Under the pieces are notes generated by a model, which saw only the letters and a list, made by a program, of their open reading frames with translations, had not been told where the DNA came from and made no database searches. The translations under genes and the position numbers were made by a program. Below are positions 1 through 10,062 of a DNA stretch of 33,201 nt, piece by piece (position 1 is the first letter of the stretch; each line of letters begins with the position of its first letter). The DNA comes from an uncultured Clostridia bacterium (lineage in GTDB: Bacteria; Bacillota; Clostridia; TANB77; CAG-508). The DNA is taken from assembly GCA_947623725.1 (NCBI GenBank), contig CANQHI010000012.1, forward strand, positions 1-33,201, read 5' to 3'.

Positions 1-160
1 ATATTAAATTAATCTAGAACTTTCTTTTACAATTTTTTATTATCTTTTAAAACTGGAATTTAAATTTTCACTTCACGTAATTTTTATCCTACTTTAATTA
101 TGTTTCTATACTTTCATGTCTACAATATGCAATCAATTATATAGTATTCATAATCTTATT

Positions 161-558
161 TTAGTTCTCTTTTAATTTCTTTAATTCTTCTATACTTATT
201 TTCGTTACTTCAGATATAAGTTCTAAATCTATTTTTTTATCTATCATATTTTTAGCAATTTCCAACTTAGCTTCTTTTTTTCCCTCTTTTTTTCCTTCTT
301 TTTTGCCAAATTCTCTTGAACCTTCTATTCCACTTTTATATCTAAATTCTGCTAGAAGTTTATTTTCATATCTTTCCTGTTCCTTTGGGTCGCTACTTAT
401 CTGGTCTAATAAAGTTCGTGCTCTTTTTATTTCTTTATTCTTTTTTTCAGCCATCTTTATTTTTTCCTCCTTACCCACTATTAACCACAACCACTGCTCT
501 AATTTTCCTTCTACTCCTGGATTCTTTTTTATAAACTTTGGCAATTCAATAAAATGCT
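161..558 (-). pseudogene. C-terminal remnant of an Rpn/PDDEXK_2-family (transposase-like nuclease) protein
   Basis: In-frame HFIELPKFIKKNPGVEGKLEQWLWLIV...KKEGKKEAKLEIAKNMIDKKIDLELISEVTKISIEELKKLKEN resembles the C-terminal part of Rpn/PDDEXK_2 proteins. A TAG stop lies directly upstream of HFIELP, and no N-terminal catalytic domain is present. Confidence 0.6.
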
Positions 559-577
559 AGTTTTATATCTAATAAAT

Positions 578-2167
578 TTATTTTTTCATCAAGCCTTTAA
601 TATACTCAATCTCTTCTTCTTGATTTAATCTCATAAATATAGGCTCACCTTTTTCAATTACTTTAAGATTTTCCAGTTCTTTATAATTTTTAAGATTTTC
701 CCAACTCACATTATTATCAATACCTAATTGTCTTAATATTTCATCAGAAGTATGTGTCATAAAAGGTCTTATCATAATTGCAATTTGCTTTAAATTAGCA
801 GTTAAGTGATATATAGTTGATGACAATTTTTCTTGATTTTTTTCTTTTAAATCATTATCATCTACTTCTTTCGCCAAGCTCCAAGGTTGTGTTTCATCAA
901 TATATTTATTAGTTCTTGAAACAAAAGTCCATATTGATTGGATTGCATTTGCAATTTCATAATCTTTCATATATTTTTCAAAAGTTACTACAGTATTTTC
1001 TGCTGATTCCTCTAACTCTTTATCAACATCATTGGGTGTTCCATTATATTGAGGTACATTTCCTTTAAAATATTTATTTATCATAGATATTGTTCTATTT
1101 AGCAAATTACTTAAATCATTACATAAGTCTGAATTATATCTTTCAACAAAGCTTTCTGGTGTAAACATTCCATCTGTTGCAACTGGTATTTCTCTTAATA
1201 AATAATATTTTGTTGCATCTAAACCATACCTCTCCATCAATTGCTCTGGATAAATAACATTACCTTTTGATTTTGACATTTTTCCGTCCTTCATTGTAAA
1301 CCAATTATGAACAAGTATTGTTTTTGGAAGTGGAATATCAAGTGCCATTAAGAATATTGGCCAATAAATCAAATGAAATCTTGCTATATCTTTTCCAACA
1401 ATATGAAGGTCAGCTGGCCAAAATCTATTATACAATTCTTCGTTTTCTGAAGTATATCCTAATGCTGTTATATAATTTGTTAATGCATCAAGCCATACAT
1501 ATATTACATGTTTTGGATCGCTTGGAACCTGAATTCCCCATGAAAAAGATGTTCTAGTAACACATAAATCTTCTAATCCTGGTTTTATAAAATTATTTAT
1601 CATTTCATTTTTTCTAAATTCTGGTTTTATAAATTCTGGATTATCTTCATAATATTTTAATAATCTATCTGCATATTTCTTCATATTGAAAAAGTATGCT
1701 TCTTCTTTCATTTTACTTACTTCTCTTCCACAGTCTGGACATTTTCCATCTATTAACTGAGTTTCTGTAAAATAGCTTTCACAAGGTTTACAGTACCATC
1801 CCTCATATTCTCCTTTATAAATATCTCCCTGTGATAAAAATTTTTCAAATATTTTTTGTACTGCTTTTACATGATAATCATCAGTTGTTCTAATAAATTT
1901 ATCATAATCAATCTTTAACTTTTTCCACAATTCAACTGCAATATTTGCTTGAATATCAACATATTCTTTTGGCTCTTTTCCATCATCTTTTGCTTTGTCT
2001 TCTATTTTTTGACCATGTTCATCAACTCCTGTTAATAAAAATGTATCAAATCCCTGTAGTTTTTTATATTTTTTTATAAAATCTGCTAATACTTCTGTAT
2101 AAGCAGTTCCTATATGAAATTTTCCACTTGGATAATAAATTGGAGTTGTTAAATAAAATTTTTCCAT
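578..2167 (-). CDS. metG: Methionyl-tRNA synthetase
   Basis: YLTTPIYYPSGKFHIGTAYTEVLADFIKKYKKLQG, zinc-binding CKPCE...CPDCG, and KMSKSKGNV motif. Confidence 0.97.
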   Translation of the reverse strand: MEKFYLTTPIYYPSGKFHIGTAYTEVLADFIKKYKKLQGFDTFLLTGVDEHGQKIEDKAKDDGKEPKEYVDIQANIAVELWKKLKIDYDKFIRTTDDYHVKAVQKIFEKFLSQGDIYKGEYEGWYCKPCESYFTETQLIDGKCPDCGREVSKMKEEAYFFNMKKYADRLLKYYEDNPEFIKPEFRKNEMINNFIKPGLEDLCVTRTSFSWGIQVPSDPKHVIYVWLDALTNYITALGYTSENEELYNRFWPADLHIVGKDIARFHLIYWPIFLMALDIPLPKTILVHNWFTMKDGKMSKSKGNVIYPEQLMERYGLDATKYYLLREIPVATDGMFTPESFVERYNSDLCNDLSNLLNRTISMINKYFKGNVPQYNGTPNDVDKELEESAENTVVTFEKYMKDYEIANAIQSIWTFVSRTNKYIDETQPWSLAKEVDDNDLKEKNQEKLSSTIYHLTANLKQIAIMIRPFMTHTSDEILRQLGIDNNVSWENLKNYKELENLKVIEKGEPIFMRLNQEEEIEYIKGLMKK

Positions 2168-2310
2168 AAAATGTCCCCTTCTTATATTTAAAATTTTAAT
2201 AATATATTCAAACTTTTATAATACATTCATATTATTTTTAATTAAACTTACAATATGTTTAATCTTTCCATATTTTACTATACTTTTCGAAATTATGCAA
2301 GCTATAGAAT

Positions 2311-2347
2311 TCTGCGACAATAAACATCAAAAACTATTATTATTCAT
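2311..2347. repeat. Partial copy of the interspersed repeat found at 2359-2473
   Basis: tctgcgacaataaacatcaaaaactattattatt closely matches the right end of the 2359-2473 copy (tctgcgacaacaaacaacaaaaactattatattt). Confidence 0.55.
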
Positions 2348-2358
2348 ATTAAATAATA

Positions 2359-2473
2359 AAAAATATAATAGTTTGCAGTTGTGCGTAGCGATCAAGGGCC
2401 AAGCCCGCGAATGGAGCGAAAAGTGATTTATCACTTTTCTGCGACAACAAACAACAAAAACTATTATATTTTT
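2359..2473. repeat. Interspersed palindromic repeat (REP/MITE-like), copy 1
   Basis: 16-bp perfect terminal inverted repeat aaaaatataatagttt/aaactattatattttt. Internal GTTGTGCGTAGCG...GCGAATGGAGCGAAAA is shared with the copy at 3566-3651. Contains internal hairpins gaaaagtga-ttta-tcacttttc and GGGC-CAA-GCCC. Confidence 0.75.
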
Positions 2474-2489
2474 CATTATCTATATTGTA

Positions 2490-3402
2490 TTATAATAATG
2501 TTGCCCCAATTATCCCTGCATCATTTTGATGTCTAGCACAAATTAATTTACATTCAGTATTTTTATTAAATTTATTTTCTTTTACTTCCTTATCGAGCTT
2601 TGGCAAAAATATATCTGTATAATATGAGAAACTTCCCCCAAAGCATATAGCTTCTGGTTCAAATATATTAATTATATTTATTATTCCTATTGACAAATTT
2701 TTAATATAATTATCAATAAAATTTCTCATTTTATCTTCATTGATATTATTTCTTATATATTTTTGAAGCTCTTCTGAATTAATATCTTCATCTAGCCCAA
2801 ATTGCTTTATTGCTTCTTTTTTTAATCTCTTCATTGATGCATAAGTTTCAAAACACCCTATATTCCCGCAATTGCATTTTATACCGTTTTTATCTATCAT
2901 CATATGCCCAAATTCAAACCCCGGAGCCTGCTTTAATTCAACTAAATCTCCATCAATAAATACTGCACTTCCTACCCCTGTTCCAATACACAAAAATATA
3001 CAATCATCATATCTTTTTAATTCTCCATATTTTTTTTCAGCAAGTCCTGCACATTTTCCATCATTTTTTATTTTAACAGGCACATTATATTTCTTTTCTA
3101 ATATTGGAACTATTTCAAATTTTGTTATTCCCATATTTACTGCATTTGATATAGCTGTTTCAGTTGGAGTTCCGTGGTGTTGCTATTCCGATTTTTGAAA
3201 TATCATCTATATCATAATCATATTTTTTTAATAATTCATCTATTTCTTTATATATCGTATCTAATATGTATTCATGTCTTTCTTCTTCTTTTTCTAATAA
3301 GTTTACTTTATTGTCTAAAGTTTCTTTTCCTATAATTGTTCCATCTTCTTTAACTAATCCAGTTGCTATATGACTACCACCTATATCTACTCCTATCTTC
3401 AT
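2490..3402 (-). pseudogene. ROK-family sugar kinase (glucokinase/NagC-like), split by a 1-nt frameshift
   Basis: ORF 3160-3402 (MKIGVDIGGSHIATGLV...ISKIGIATPRNSN*) and ORF 2490-3134 (MGITKFEIVPILEKKYNVPVKIKNDGKCAG...CNCGNIGCFETYAS) are consecutive parts of one ROK protein. Removing one nt near 3174 restores ...GIATPGTPTETAISNAVNMGITKFE.... Confidence 0.85.
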
Positions 3403-3565
3403 ATTTATAATTATTCCTTTCTAAGACACATATTTAGTCAAAAAATTTTTTTAATTTTCTATTCCTCGTATAATGTAAATAAATTTATTATACGAATTTC
3501 TAACACGCACATTTAATTAAAAAATAATTTTTTTTAAACTTTCTATTCTTTTCTTGATATAAATA

Positions 3566-3651
3566 AAAAATATAATAGTTTAAAGTTGTGCGTACCGCTC
3601 AAGCGAAACGCGAATGGAGCGAAAACAAACAACAAGAACTATTATATTTTT
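3566..3651. repeat. Interspersed palindromic repeat (REP/MITE-like), copy 2
   Basis: Same terminal inverted repeat (aaaaatataatagttt ... aactattatattttt) and core (GTTGTGCGTACCGCTCAAG...CGCGAATGGAGCGAAAA) as copy 1, lacking the internal hairpin. Confidence 0.72.
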
Positions 3652-3671
3652 ATTAATTGTGGTTACTTTTT

Positions 3672-5018
3672 TTATACTCCTGCTGCAGAGAATAACCAAG
3701 TTCCCATATAAACTTGAATACAAGGTACTAATACAACTAATGTTATAAATATTAATAAAACTCCGACTATACTATATAATACCTGTGGCAAAACTTTTAC
3801 TATTTTCTGTAAGATATTATCAATATCCATATCCATATATTCTACTAATTTTCCCATCATTGTAGGTAAGTCAGTCTGCATACCTATTTTAAGCATTTCT
3901 GTTATCATCGCACTCGTTAGTCCAGAATCTTCAAATGGTTTTACCCATGATTCACCAACAATTATGTTATTTATTGCAGTTTCAATTATTGAAAGCATAA
4001 CGTAGTTATTAACAACATTTTTACTAACTTCCAGTGATTCTTGTATTCTCATACCATTATTTAAGTTAAGTAACATTGCCTTACTTAGTCTTGAAAAATC
4101 TATAGAAAATATTAAGGTTCCAAATATAGGCATCGTATATTTGAATCTATCCCATCTATATTTTCCTCTAGGTGTTTTTATATATACTACTAATGCTGCA
4201 ACAACTGCTACTATTATTGCCACTGGAATAAACCAGAACCTCTGGACTTCCCTCAAGAAGTCTGAAAACATTAATGTATACCATGGAAGTTGTTCATCAC
4301 TACCCATTGATTCAAATACATCTTGTATTATTGGTATTACATATATACTACCTATGAACAATATTGCCAATAAAAGCACGAATTGTGCTATATTAGGTAT
4401 TAATATTGATTTTATTTTTTTAGTTAACGCAGTAGACGAATCCAGATATTCAACGGCTTGTCTTAGTGATTCATCAAGAGATCCTGAAAGCTCTCCTACT
4501 TTTATAAGGTTTATATAAATGTATGGAAATATATCTGTGTAATATTCCATTGTAGTGTACATAAAGTCTCCACCTTCAACACCTGCTTGTATATCTTCTA
4601 ATACACCTCTTAATGTTGAGTTCTCTGTTGATTGAACTAATGTAGAAAGTGCGTGAACATTATTAAATCCTGCTCTTTTTAGTAAGTAAAAACTTTGTGT
4701 AAAAATTACTAAATCCCTACTAGTTACTTTTTCTTGCAATGATAATGCTATACTTATTTTTTCTTTTGTAGAGAATTTCCTTCTTGTATCTTTTTTTGCT
4801 GAATCAGTTTGGTTCGCAACTTTCATCAGTTCTTCAATACTTGCTATTCCTGATTTATTACTTCTTTGATATTTTCCAAAACTAGTTTGAATTACATCTA
4901 TTGGTGTTAAACCATTTGCTTTTAATCTTTTTACTAAATTATGTTTACTTTTTTCTGTTATTCTACTTTTTACTAAAACACCCTTACTATCTACTGCTCT
5001 ATATATATATTCAGGCAT
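3672..5018 (-). CDS. pilC: Type IV pilus inner-membrane platform protein (PilC/GspF family)
   Basis: N-terminal MPEYIYRAVDSKGVLVKSRI; T2SSF repeats LVIFTQSFYLLKRAGFNNVHALSTL and FSIDFSRLSKAMLLNLNNGMRIQESLE; follows pilB and pilT. Confidence 0.93.
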   Translation of the reverse strand: MPEYIYRAVDSKGVLVKSRITEKSKHNLVKRLKANGLTPIDVIQTSFGKYQRSNKSGIASIEELMKVANQTDSAKKDTRRKFSTKEKISIALSLQEKVTSRDLVIFTQSFYLLKRAGFNNVHALSTLVQSTENSTLRGVLEDIQAGVEGGDFMYTTMEYYTDIFPYIYINLIKVGELSGSLDESLRQAVEYLDSSTALTKKIKSILIPNIAQFVLLLAILFIGSIYVIPIIQDVFESMGSDEQLPWYTLMFSDFLREVQRFWFIPVAIIVAVVAALVVYIKTPRGKYRWDRFKYTMPIFGTLIFSIDFSRLSKAMLLNLNNGMRIQESLEVSKNVVNNYVMLSIIETAINNIIVGESWVKPFEDSGLTSAMITEMLKIGMQTDLPTMMGKLVEYMDMDIDNILQKIVKVLPQVLYSIVGVLLIFITLVVLVPCIQVYMGTWLFSAAGV

Positions 5019-5064
5019 ATATTTCTCCTTTCATATTGAGTATTTTATAGTATTTTTATTAGTA

Positions 5065-6177
5065 CTACATCATAGTATGAGGCTCCTCTTTTTTCATTCT
5101 AAGCTGAGTAATTGTTCTATTTAAAATTTCAACATTTTTTTCTTCTATTTGTGCTTTTGCTTGATCTAAAGATAACACGTCTGTTACAACTAACTCAGCT
5201 AAAGCATTAATTAATCCTATACTTCCGTTTCCAGATGAACTTTGTATCGCGTCCTCAATTTCTGATACATTTAATTTATCTTTTCTAATTATACCTGCTA
5301 TAATATTATCAACAACCATAACTTCTGGTATAAGAGTTAATGTTCCTCTTTTGTTTCTAATTAATCTTTGAGACACAACTAGTTTTAATAAAGACGCAAT
5401 TAAATATTTTATTGTAGTTTGATCTTTTACTTCATAGAAGTTTACCATTCTATCTATTGTTTCCGCACATGATTTTGTGTGTAATGTTCCTAAAACTAAG
5501 TGACCAGATTCTGCTGTTTCTATTGCTGCATCTAATGTTTCTTTATCTCTAATCTCTCCTATTACTAATATATCGCAGTCCTCTCTTAATGAATTCTTAG
5601 TTCCAATGCTATAGCCTGGCATATCACCACCTGCACCAACCTCTTTTTGTATTATCATTGATTTTTTTGATGTATGTTTATATTCAACTGGACTTTCAAG
5701 AGTTAGTATTTTTTTATTTTCATTTTCATTAATATAATTTATTAATGCATTTAATGTAGTTGATTTACCAGAGTTAGTTTTTCCTGTAACTAGTATCAAT
5801 CCTTGTGTTTGTGCCGTCATTCTTCTTACTATATCTGGAACCTTTAATTCTTCAAATGTTGGTAATTCATTTCTTATTAATCTTATTGTAATTACTGGAA
5901 CACCGTCAGAATATGAAATATTTATTCTTAAACGTATATCATTAAATTTTTCTGAACAGTCTAATACTTTCTTTTCTTTAAAAGTTTTATCTTTTTCAAT
6001 ATTTCCCTTTAAAAAGTAATCATAAGCATCCCACATATCATCATTTGTAATTACATCAAAATTTTCTAATGAAATTAACTCTCTATTTATTCTTAGTACT
6101 GGCTTCAAACCGCTTACAAAATGCGCATCTGATGCTCTTCTTTCTTGAGCCTCTCGCAATATTCCATTTATATCCAT
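5065..6177 (-). CDS. pilT: Type IV pilus retraction ATPase PilT
   Basis: MDINGILREAQERRASDAHFVSGLKPVLRIN; Walker A GKTNSGKST; ILVIGEIRDKETLDAAIETAESGHLVLGTLHTKS. Confidence 0.94.
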   Translation of the reverse strand: MDINGILREAQERRASDAHFVSGLKPVLRINRELISLENFDVITNDDMWDAYDYFLKGNIEKDKTFKEKKVLDCSEKFNDIRLRINISYSDGVPVITIRLIRNELPTFEELKVPDIVRRMTAQTQGLILVTGKTNSGKSTTLNALINYINENENKKILTLESPVEYKHTSKKSMIIQKEVGAGGDMPGYSIGTKNSLREDCDILVIGEIRDKETLDAAIETAESGHLVLGTLHTKSCAETIDRMVNFYEVKDQTTIKYLIASLLKLVVSQRLIRNKRGTLTLIPEVMVVDNIIAGIIRKDKLNVSEIEDAIQSSSGNGSIGLINALAELVVTDVLSLDQAKAQIEEKNVEILNRTITQLRMKKEEPHTMM

Positions 6178-6230
6178 TTTACTTTCCTTCCTTATTATAA
6201 TTTGATAATTTTGATTTGTTAAATACTTAA

Positions 6231-7859
6231 TTAATAGAATAATAATACTCTATTTAATTCATCTAGTGTTGTAATTCCATCAACAACTTTTTGAATTCCA
6301 TCAACAAGTAAAGGTTTATAACCTTCTTGTAATGCTTTATCTCTAATTTCTAGTGTTGATGCATTACTTACAATTAATTCCTTTATTTCATCATTCAAAA
6401 TTAAAGTCTCAAAAACTGCAATTCTATCAAAGTATCCAGTATTATTACATTCTGGACATCCTACAGGTACTGCTGCCATTTTATTATCTACATCATAGTT
6501 AACTCCATATTTTGCACCTATTTTATTTATTATTGCTTTTTCTTCATCACTAAATGGTCTCTGTCCTTTGCATTTAGGGCATAGTTTTCTTACTAATCTT
6601 TGTGATATTGCTGTTGCTAAAGTACTTGCTATATCATAATTTGATATATTCATTTTTCTTAATCTAGATATTACTTCTATTGCATTTAATGTGTGAATTG
6701 TTGTTAAAACATAATGTCCAGTTTGACCAGCTTGCATTGCTATTTCAGCAGTTTCCTGGTCTCTTATTTCACCAACAAGTATAATATTAGGATCTTGTCT
6801 TAAAACTGTTCTAAGTGAACCTGCAAAACTAGTTTTTGCATCTATTTCAATTTGATTTAAACCTGGTATTCTTATTTCTACTGGATCTTCAATTGTTGTA
6901 ATATTTATTTCATCTTTATTTAAGAAATCAATTACACTATATAATGTTGTTGTTTTTCCTTCTCCAGTTGGTGCTGCTATTACAGTAATACTATTTCTTT
7001 TATCAAATGCAGACTTTACTAATTTATCATCTCTTGGATATCCTAACTCAAATAAACCTTTAATTGTAGTATTTTTCCTTAATAATCTTAAAACGAATTT
7101 TTCTCCAAATATATTTTTTTGTGAAGAAGCACGAATATTATAATCAGGATACATTATAATTCTACCATCTTGTGGTTCTTGCTTTTCTTGGTGCATATTA
7201 GATATTGCTTTTAATCTACCTATTATTTGAACTTGTTTTTCTTTGTCTATATGAGCCACATCAAACAAAATACCATCTATTCTATATCTTACTCTTACAT
7301 AATTCTCTAAAGGTTCAATATGAATATCTGATGCTCTTTGTTTCATTCCTGCTTTTATGATATTATCTACTATACTTGTTCCGTTTGCATCTGTATCAAT
7401 TGTTTCTGTTGATACATTTTGTTCTAAACTTTCAAATGCTTTCTCTATTAAATCTTTGAAAGTAATATATTTTTCCATTACTAAGCCTTTATTAAGCATT
7501 AATAATCTTACTGCCTCAATCTGGTTTTTATTTATAGTACTTGCAAAGCAAACCTTAATTACACCATTTTCTATTTCAAAAGGAATTGCCATATCTTCTT
7601 TTGCAACATCCATTGAAATAAAATTCGAAATATTAATCTTTATATCAGATGGATGAAGAAGTATGGTTTTTTCTTCTAATATTTCTCCTATGGCAGTTAA
7701 TAATCTATTAGGATCTGTTACATTTAGTTTATATAATATATCTCCTATTTTTTCTCTAGGATTGTTTTTTTGATAATCTATAGCTCTACTAATATCTTCT
7801 TGTTTAACTACTCCACGTCTAACTAATTCTATACCTAGCGGTTGTCTATTTGCTGGCAT
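6231..7859 (-). CDS. pilB: Type IV pilus assembly ATPase PilB/GspE
   Basis: N-terminal MshEN-like LGIELVRRGVVKQEDI; RASDIHIEP; Walker A APTGEGKTTTLYS; RQDPNIILVGEIRDQETAEIAMQAGQTGHYVLTTIHT; CPKC...CPEC zinc motif. Confidence 0.96.
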   Translation of the reverse strand: MPANRQPLGIELVRRGVVKQEDISRAIDYQKNNPREKIGDILYKLNVTDPNRLLTAIGEILEEKTILLHPSDIKINISNFISMDVAKEDMAIPFEIENGVIKVCFASTINKNQIEAVRLLMLNKGLVMEKYITFKDLIEKAFESLEQNVSTETIDTDANGTSIVDNIIKAGMKQRASDIHIEPLENYVRVRYRIDGILFDVAHIDKEKQVQIIGRLKAISNMHQEKQEPQDGRIIMYPDYNIRASSQKNIFGEKFVLRLLRKNTTIKGLFELGYPRDDKLVKSAFDKRNSITVIAAPTGEGKTTTLYSVIDFLNKDEINITTIEDPVEIRIPGLNQIEIDAKTSFAGSLRTVLRQDPNIILVGEIRDQETAEIAMQAGQTGHYVLTTIHTLNAIEVISRLRKMNISNYDIASTLATAISQRLVRKLCPKCKGQRPFSDEEKAIINKIGAKYGVNYDVDNKMAAVPVGCPECNNTGYFDRIAVFETLILNDEIKELIVSNASTLEIRDKALQEGYKPLLVDGIQKVVDGITTLDELNRVLLFY

Positions 7860-7893
7860 TTTTATCTCCTTTCTTTATTTAAAAATTTTTATT

Positions 7894-8355
7894 TTACCAA
7901 TATTTTAAAACATAATTTATTTCTTTTGAAAAATTAGGATCTTCAGCATTTCTTCCTGTTTTAATTTTTATGTTTATCACCTTTTTACTTTTATGGTCAG
8001 TATCTGTTTTTATACTAGCACCAAAACTTAATATATTAGATGCAATCTTAACTTTATTTCTATAAATCGCCTTATCAGAAATTTTATAAGTATATACAAT
8101 CTTCTCATTAGATTCAAATGTAATTGTTACTGAATCATTTAATGTACTTACTTTTGCATCATTATTTTCTTTCACATCTTTTAAAAAATTAATATTAAAT
8201 TTATTAAATTCTTCTGAACTAACACTATCACTATTTATATAGTCCATATTTCCATAAACAAAACTGCTTAATGCCGCTAAAAGTCCTAAAGTAAATGAAA
8301 ATATAATAACATATAATACTAACGAAGCTAAAGTGATTCCATTTTCTTTTTTCAT
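7894..8355 (-). CDS. Minor prepilin-like protein
   Basis: Class III-like signal MKKENG|ITLASLVLYVIIFSFTLGLLAAL; located between pilB and pilD. Confidence 0.7.
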   Translation of the reverse strand: MKKENGITLASLVLYVIIFSFTLGLLAALSSFVYGNMDYINSDSVSSEEFNKFNINFLKDVKENNDAKVSTLNDSVTITFESNEKIVYTYKISDKAIYRNKVKIASNILSFGASIKTDTDHKSKKVINIKIKTGRNAEDPNFSKEINYVLKYW

Positions 8356-8376
8356 TTTTAGTTCCTTTCGTATGAT

Positions 8377-8817
8377 TTAATTTAATTCCTTTATTTTAAG
8401 CTTATTCATTGGAAATTTAACACGATTTCCACCAACCTCATATTCTACCGTAATATTAATTTGTTTTACTAAATCCTTAGCTTCAGTTACTTTATCAGTA
8501 TATTTAGTAATTGAATGATTTACAAAACTTCCATTTTTTTCATAATTAAAATATTCGTCTAATTTAGATTCTGTAATCCATTTTGTTAAGTTCTCATCAG
8601 TTACTTCATCATAGTTTTCTAAATCCACTTTTTCAAATATTTCTGTTACACATCCTACAATTACTTCATGTATTTTTGTTGATATTGAATTAATATATAT
8701 TTGATAATATAAATTAATAACTATCACACTTGATATTACAAATATTATAAGACCAGATGCTAAGTCAATTCCTGTAACACCTTTTTCACTTTTTAACTTT
8801 ATTTTCATTTTAAACAC
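8377..8817 (-). CDS. Minor prepilin-like protein
   Basis: KLKSEKG|VTGIDLASGLIIFVISSVIVINLYYQIYI prepilin-like N-terminus; overlaps the pilD 3' end. Confidence 0.65.
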   Translation of the reverse strand: MFKMKIKLKSEKGVTGIDLASGLIIFVISSVIVINLYYQIYINSISTKIHEVIVGCVTEIFEKVDLENYDEVTDENLTKWITESKLDEYFNYEKNGSFVNHSITKYTDKVTEAKDLVKQINITVEYEVGGNRVKFPMNKLKIKELN

Positions 8818-9604
8818 CTATTTGTGATAAAAATATCGTAATCCACACAATTGCATTAGATATACAAATATAAAATGCAATTGGTATTTTATTATTATAT
8901 TTTTTCCCTTTATTTAAAATTTTATTTATTAAACTTTTTATTGATATAATTAATAGTGCTAAAATTATGGTTAATATGGTTCCAATTTCTAGTGTAAAGA
9001 AATTTATTATTAAACATAAAATAATCAAACTATATACATAATCATTTTTTGCCTTTTTCTTAATTCTAAATGTTCCTAAAATCGTAAAAATAGCAATAGC
9101 AATTAAGTATATAATTACTTTATATAGATTGTAATTACTAAAAAAAGAATATTGATATATAATATTGAGTAAAGATATTACAATACCATATATCAATACT
9201 CCTTTGTGTATAACAAAATGTTCGATATCAATCCCTGCTATTAAAAACAAAAAAACAATAAATAAAACCCCTAGAAGAAATTCTATTCCTTTTATTGTAA
9301 AAACATTATATATATTTATTCTTAAACCAAGAGCAAGTATAACAAAAGCAATTCCAGTTAATATTTCTATTATTGGATATCTTATATTTATTTTTTCATG
9401 GCATTTTTTACATTTTCCTTTTAAAAAAATATAACTAAGCACTGGAATCATTTCAAAAAATCCCAATTTATTATTACATTTAGGACAATATGAATGTGTA
9501 TGTACAATATCTTGACCTAAAGGAATTCTATAAGTTGCAAGTGTTAAAAAACTTCCAAATACTGTTCCCATAATAAGAATTATCACATATAATGCTATTT
9601 CCAT
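8810..9604 (-). CDS. pilD: Prepilin peptidase (A24 family)
   Basis: GTVFGSFLTLATYRIP; paired CPKC...CKKC; multipass membrane protein with DIEHFVIHKGVL. Confidence 0.92.
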   Translation of the reverse strand: MEIALYVIILIMGTVFGSFLTLATYRIPLGQDIVHTHSYCPKCNNKLGFFEMIPVLSYIFLKGKCKKCHEKINIRYPIIEILTGIAFVILALGLRINIYNVFTIKGIEFLLGVLFIVFLFLIAGIDIEHFVIHKGVLIYGIVISLLNIIYQYSFFSNYNLYKVIIYLIAIAIFTILGTFRIKKKAKNDYVYSLIILCLIINFFTLEIGTILTIILALLIISIKSLINKILNKGKKYNNKIPIAFYICISNAIVWITIFLSQIGV

Positions 9605-9635
9605 TTTATTTTTCCTTCCGTATATTTAAAAGAAA

Positions 9636-9665
9636 GGCTACCTAAATACGATAATTTAGGTAACC
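9636..9665 (-). terminator. Hairpin terminator downstream of the pilin gene
   Basis: ggctacctaaat-acgata-atttaggtaacc stem (one mismatch) followed on the minus strand by TTTCTTTT. Confidence 0.6.
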
Positions 9666-9747
9666 TCATATTTAGTATTATTATTATAATAATAAATTTT
9701 TTTTAAATACTAAAATTCTTTTAATTGTATTCTTAACAGTCTTATTA

Positions 9748-9990
9748 TTAGCTAGCTGATGATGTCATATTTAACATGTTAAGTATGTTGTCAAATTCTG
9801 TCATTGTTCCAGACATCCACTCATCTTCTTGATGTTCTGCATCTTTCCATGCATTTGCTGCATTTTTTGCTCTTGAGAATAAACCATTTTGGCTTAATGC
9901 AGTTGTAAGTGTAACTCCTGCTAAGATAAGAAGTATTATAATTGTTACAACTAATGCAACTAAAGTAATACCATTTTCTTTCTTTAACAT
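9748..9990 (-). CDS. Short type IV pilin-like protein (candidate major pilin)
   Basis: MLKKENG|ITLVALVVTIIILLILAGVTLTTALSQNGLFSRAKNAANAWKDAEHQEDEW; 80 aa, own terminator, within the T4P locus. Confidence 0.8.
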   Translation of the reverse strand: MLKKENGITLVALVVTIIILLILAGVTLTTALSQNGLFSRAKNAANAWKDAEHQEDEWMSGTMTEFDNILNMLNMTSSAS

Positions 9991-10062
9991 TTTTTATTCC
10001 CTCCTTAGTAAAAATTGTGTTATATATTTATATTTATTATAATAAATATAACCTAAATTTAT

